Below are positions 30,317 to 33,458 of a DNA stretch of 33,458 nucleotides, piece by piece (the first letter of the stretch is position 1; each line of letters begins with the position of its first letter). The notes under the pieces are model-generated. The model was given only the letters and a program-made list of their open reading frames with translations, did not search any database and was not told where the DNA came from. Source of the DNA: Bryobacterales bacterium (GTDB taxonomy: Bacteria > Acidobacteriota > Terriglobia > Bryobacterales > Bryobacteraceae); assembly GCA_003166475.1 (NCBI GenBank), contig PMVV01000425.1:1-33458 (forward strand), in the 5' to 3' direction. Position numbers and translations under genes: made by a program.

Positions 30317-30348
30317 CTTGCCCGGGTGATATTATATTGTTTGTGAGC

Positions 30349-31941
30349 ATGCTCCGGCCATCCCTCCAGCTTCGGGTCGCACAGAAGCAAATCCTGACCC
30401 CCGGTTTGGTCCAAATGGTGACCGTGCTCCAGTTGAACCGGCTGGAGCTGAAGGAGATGATCACCCAGGAGATTGTCGAAAACCCGGTTCTGGAAGAATC
30501 CACCGAAGAAGCCGGCGAAGAGATTACGGCGGAAGAACTGCTCCCCCTGCTGGAGCCGGAGCGGGTCACCGATCCATCCGACCAGCAGCTTCTGGAAGCC
30601 ACCATGGGCGACGCCGCCCACACCAATGGCATTGCCGGCGAAGCCCCAGCGGAGATCTTCGCGGAGCCCTTCCAGGAGGCGGTCGACACTGGCGCCGCCG
30701 CCAGTCCGGAGGTATCCACGGCTGACCCCGTCGAACCGGCTGCCGCCACCGACCCGTTCGACGAAATCGATTTCGGCTCCTTCTTCGACGACTACCTGGA
30801 CCCCGGCTACAAGAGTCCCGCCTCGGAATCCGTCGAGAAGCCCTCCTTCGAGACTTTTCTCTCCGCGCCCGTCACCCTGGGCGATCATCTGCATTCGCAA
30901 TTGAGCGTCGACGTGCTTTCCGACGACATCCGCGACGCCGCCGAATCCATCATCGGCAACCTCGACGAGGATGGCTATCTTACAGCGTCCCTGGAAGAGA
31001 TCGCCGGCATGGGCGATCACACGCCGGAGGAGATCGAGGCGGCGCTGAAGGTGGTGCAATCGCTCGATCCGGCGGGCGTGGGCGCGCGCAATGTGCGCGA
31101 GTGCCTGTTGCTGGAACTGGAGAGCATGAACGGGCGCGGCGGCGTGGCGTGGCAGATCGTCTCCGACCACCTGCGGCTGCTCGAAATGCGCCAGTATCGC
31201 GAACTCGCCAAGGTCCTGGCCCGCCCCATGGAGCATATCGAGATCGCGGTGAAAGCCATCCGCCGGCTGAATCCGCGGCCCGGCCTGCGCTACTCGGGCG
31301 CGGGCGCGCGCACCGTCGAGCCGGACGTTTTCTTCATCAAAGATGGCGACGACTACATCATCCAGATGAACGACGAGGACGTGCCGCAGCTCCGCCTGAA
31401 CGCGCAATACCGCCGCATGCTCGACCGCGACAACGGGGCCACCAAGGAGGTGCGCGACTACGTCCGTGAGCGCTACACGTCGGCCATCCAGTTGATGAAG
31501 AATATCGAGCAGCGCAAGCAGACCATACTCAAGGTCTGCCAGGCCATCGTGCGCCGCCAGACCGAATTTCTGGCCAACGGCCTCGACTACCTCAAGCCCA
31601 TGATGATTAAAGAGGTGGCCGAGGAAGTGGGCGTGCATCCTTCCACGGTGAGCCGCGCGGTGGCCAGCAAATACGTGCACACGCCGCAAGGCGTTTATGA
31701 GCTCCGGTATTTCTTCTCCGAAGCCGTGCAGGGCCCTCTGGGAGGCAATACCCCGCTGCTGCTGCTGAAACGCAAGGTAAAGAAGATGATCGAGGAAGAG
31801 GACAGCGCGCACCCGCTGACCGACGAGCAGATCACCACGGCGCTGCAGCAGCAAGGCATCAACGTGACACGTCGCACAGTAGCCAAGTACCGCGAGGATA
31901 TGAAGATTCCTTCAACGCACCAAAGACGGGTTCGCCCCTGA
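30349..31941 (+). CDS. rpoN: RNA polymerase sigma-54 factor RpoN
   Basis: A 530-residue sigma-54 that binds -24/-12 promoters and needs an AAA+ activator. Region I starts LQLRVAQKQILTPGLVQMVTVLQLNRLELKEMI, rich in Leu and Gln. Region II is acidic (residues ~50-160). The core-binding domain and the helix-turn-helix MIKEVAEEVGVHPSTVSRAVASKYVHTPQG follow. The RpoN box reads TRRTVAKYRED near the C-terminus. The ATG at 30349 was chosen; a GTG at 30343 is also open. TATATT lies upstream. It is first of rpoN-hpf-rapZ. Its stop codon lies within a 9-base inverted repeat. Confidence 0.95.
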   Translation: MLRPSLQLRVAQKQILTPGLVQMVTVLQLNRLELKEMITQEIVENPVLEESTEEAGEEITAEELLPLLEPERVTDPSDQQLLEATMGDAAHTNGIAGEAPAEIFAEPFQEAVDTGAAASPEVSTADPVEPAAATDPFDEIDFGSFFDDYLDPGYKSPASESVEKPSFETFLSAPVTLGDHLHSQLSVDVLSDDIRDAAESIIGNLDEDGYLTASLEEIAGMGDHTPEEIEAALKVVQSLDPAGVGARNVRECLLLELESMNGRGGVAWQIVSDHLRLLEMRQYRELAKVLARPMEHIEIAVKAIRRLNPRPGLRYSGAGARTVEPDVFFIKDGDDYIIQMNDEDVPQLRLNAQYRRMLDRDNGATKEVRDYVRERYTSAIQLMKNIEQRKQTILKVCQAIVRRQTEFLANGLDYLKPMMIKEVAEEVGVHPSTVSRAVASKYVHTPQGVYELRYFFSEAVQGPLGGNTPLLLLKRKVKKMIEEEDSAHPLTDEQITTALQQQGINVTRRTVAKYREDMKIPSTHQRRVRP

Positions 31942-31999
31942 CGGCAGTCCAGCCGCATGGCTGGGCCGCGGCCGCGTTTCCGAGCCGCGACCGTCAGGG
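31936..31999. repeat. Inverted repeat between rpoN and hpf
   Basis: CCCTGACGG (31936-31944) and CCGTCAGGG (31991-31999) form a perfect 9-base inverted repeat around a GC-rich interior that can itself fold (GGCCGCGGCC). The rpoN stop TGA lies inside the left arm. It may act as an mRNA processing or attenuation hairpin before hpf. A CCGTCAGGGAG motif also occurs near 7534. Confidence 0.7.
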
Positions 32000-32032
32000 A
32001 GTGGTCATATTTTAATCGGTACGGAGGGACGC

Positions 32033-32572
32033 ATGAAGATCACATATACAGGCAGGCAAGTGGAACTGGCTCCGGCGCAACTCAAGAAGATTGAGGCGCA
32101 GTTTGCCAAGGTGGGCAAACTTCTGGATGGACGCGAAGAGAGAGAAGCGCACGTGATCTTGTCGCTGGAGCGGCACCTGCACCAGGCCGAGATCACGGTG
32201 AACTACTATAACCACCAACTGGTGGGTATCGGTTCCAGCGTGGAGCTCATCACGGCCATTCACTCCGCCATCGACAAGCTGGAAAAGCAGACCATCAAGG
32301 TCCGCGACAAGTGGCGGGACACCAAGCGCACGCCGCGCAAGGAGGAAGCCGCCGCGGCGCCCGAGCCGGCCGCCGAGCCGGAGGAGCCGGAAACCGAGCG
32401 CCACGTGAACCGCATCAATCATCACGAGCGGCGCAAGCCCATGACCTTGGAGGAAGCTCTGCTGCAGATGGAGACGGGCGCCGACTACCTGGTCTATCGC
32501 GATGCGGAAACCAGCCGGGTAGCTGTGCTGGTGCGCCGCCGCGACGGTAATTTCGACCTGATCGAGGCCTGA
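32033..32572 (+). CDS. hpf: Long-form ribosome hibernation factor HPF
   Basis: A 179-residue HPF/RaiA protein that inactivates ribosomes and promotes 100S dimers. The N-terminal domain (1-100: MKITYTGRQVELAPAQLKKIE, SAIDKLEKQTIKVRDKWRDTKR) is the ribosome-binding fold. A linker rich in Ala, Pro and Glu follows. The C-terminal dimerisation domain has MTLEEALLQMETGADYLVYRDAETSRVAVLVRRRDGNFDLIEA. A GGAGGG ribosome site supports the ATG at 32033. Location after rpoN is the classic order. Confidence 0.93.
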   Translation: MKITYTGRQVELAPAQLKKIEAQFAKVGKLLDGREEREAHVILSLERHLHQAEITVNYYNHQLVGIGSSVELITAIHSAIDKLEKQTIKVRDKWRDTKRTPRKEEAAAAPEPAAEPEEPETERHVNRINHHERRKPMTLEEALLQMETGADYLVYRDAETSRVAVLVRRRDGNFDLIEA

Positions 32573-32581
32573 CCCGGCGGC

Positions 32582-33458
32582 ATGGCGAAGACGACCGATC
32601 CGGGCAAGACACGCCGCGCTACGGACCGGCCCGCGGAACTGGTGATCATCACCGGCCTCAGCGGCTCGGGGAAGGGTTCCGTCCTCAAGGCGCTGGAAGA
32701 CCTGGGCTACTATTCCGTCGATAACCTGCCGGTCGATCTGATTCCCAAGTTCGCCGAATTGACGCAGGATTCCGCCAGCGTGCGCGCCGCAGCGCTGGTA
32801 GTGGACGTGCGTGAGGGCGAGGGGTTGAAGCGCTTCCCCGGCATCTACGCGCGCATTCGCAACCGCGTCAAGACCAGGTTGATCTTTCTGGAAGCCGACG
32901 ACAACGCCATCCTGCGGCGCTTCAGCGAAACGCGGCGGCCGCATCCGCTGGGCACGGATAACTCCATCGCCAAGAGCGTCAAATCCGAGCGCCGCCAACT
33001 GGCTCCCATACGCGCCATGGCGGACCTGATCGTGAACACTTCCAAGTTTACCGTTCACGAGTTGCGCGACTTCATCAAGGAGAGCTTTCGCGGCGAGAGT
33101 GACGAGTCCAAGATCATGGTGTATGTGACCAGCTTCGGCTACCGCCACGGCGTGCCGGCCGATAGCGACCTGGTCTTCGATGTGCGCTTCCTGCCGAATC
33201 CGAACTATATTCCGCGGTTCAAGAACCTGACCGGCCGGCATCCGCAGGTGGCCAAGTACATCCGCTCGTTCCCGCAAACCGTGGAGTTCATCGACCGCAT
33301 TTCGGAGTTGCTAATTTACCTGATGCCGCATTACATCCGCGAAGGCAAGAGCTACCTGACGATTGCGTTCGGCTGCACAGGCGGACATCATCGTTCGGTG
33401 ATGATCGCCGACGCCATCCGCAAGCGGCTGGCGCAGGCGGGATTTCGGGTGAAGGCGA
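32582..33458 (+). CDS. rapZ: RapZ family nucleotide-binding protein, partial
   Basis: The gene starts at 32582 and runs off the window; 292 residues are visible of a family length of ~285-300, so little is missing. It is the RNase adapter RapZ (YvcJ), a P-loop NTPase that controls glucosamine-6-phosphate synthase expression in Escherichia coli through small RNAs. Walker A is GLSGSGKGS, with Gly after the Lys where Ser or Thr is usual. Then LEDLGYYSVDNLPVDLIP and, in the C-terminal half, FGYRHGVPADSDLVFDVRFLPNPNY and CTGGHHRSV, which are diagnostic. It lies 9 bases behind hpf and forms the operon rpoN-hpf-rapZ. Confidence 0.95.
   Translation, partial: MAKTTDPGKTRRATDRPAELVIITGLSGSGKGSVLKALEDLGYYSVDNLPVDLIPKFAELTQDSASVRAAALVVDVREGEGLKRFPGIYARIRNRVKTRLIFLEADDNAILRRFSETRRPHPLGTDNSIAKSVKSERRQLAPIRAMADLIVNTSKFTVHELRDFIKESFRGESDESKIMVYVTSFGYRHGVPADSDLVFDVRFLPNPNYIPRFKNLTGRHPQVAKYIRSFPQTVEFIDRISELLIYLMPHYIREGKSYLTIAFGCTGGHHRSVMIADAIRKRLAQAGFRVKA

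Noticed and set aside
30238-31854. 538-codon minus-strand ORF opposite rpoN
   Set aside because: Antisense shadow of rpoN; no domains, and conserved rpoN motifs are on the other strand.
1-33458. tRNA, rRNA, riboswitch or complete insertion sequence
   Set aside because: None recognised by reading both strands; apart from the SRP RNA no structured RNA was found. A covariance-model scan was not possible.

Overview
The window is GC-rich, gene-dense bacterial DNA. It most resembles the Acidobacteriota, order Bryobacterales ('Solibacter'-like). The basis is gene style: secreted TPR and carrier proteins of unknown role, ECF sigma/zf-HC2 pairs, FtsX/MacB permease pairs, very many toxin-antitoxin (TA) genes, GxxExxY cassettes and hairpin repeats between genes. 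This placement is inference, since no rRNA gene is present. No tRNA, rRNA, CRISPR array or complete insertion sequence was found.

Layout. 1-491: no convincing gene. 492-2282: a frataxin/CyaY-like protein and an APC-family amino-acid permease. 2297-3094: a UPF0175/DUF3368 TA pair. 3186-3540: a patchwork of decayed copies of the two flanking genes (ychF and the permease). 3513-7215, minus strand: a secreted protein, a YchF-type GTPase and a MoxR ATPase. 7564-11463: DUF1697, a secreted TPR protein, a small exported protein and a radical SAM/SPASM peptide maturase. 11483-14065: a defence-type island with DUF433 plus a broken DUF5615 toxin, VapBC, and a PIN toxin behind an unrecognised 230-residue protein. 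14113-16410, minus strand: ECF sigma factor, anti-sigma factor and exported protein, with overlapping genes. 16503-19311: a small membrane protein, then thiolase, DUF35 and aminotransferase joined by ATGA overlaps. 19449-20975, minus strand: a HigB/HigA-type pair with a third, unknown gene. 21193-21324: an antitoxin remnant. 21374-24023, minus strand: the conserved block SRP RNA (ffs), dnaX, ebfC (ybaB), recR. 24068-25096: galT. 25204-26010, minus strand: a broken BrnT toxin, its antitoxin and a GIY-YIG protein. 26113-30247: tyrS and two FtsX-type permeases separated by a GxxExxY cassette with terminal inverted repeats. 30349-end: rpoN, hpf and rapZ (cut by the window edge).

Core functions (replication and recombination, tyrosine charging, galactose metabolism, sigma-54 and ribosome hibernation) alternate with accessory patches. 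The accessory patches hold seven TA loci or remnants. In two of them the toxin carries an internal out-of-frame deletion while the antitoxin frame is intact. Hairpin repeats containing a CCCAC edge lie at the ends of many genes and often border the accessory patches.

The observations most worth following up are: the permease/ychF debris surrounding a TA module; the three-gene HigBA-X operon with a perfect palindrome inside its promoter; the possible new antitoxin upstream of a PIN toxin; the parallel toxin-inactivating deletions; and the GxxExxY cassette seated precisely between two permease genes.
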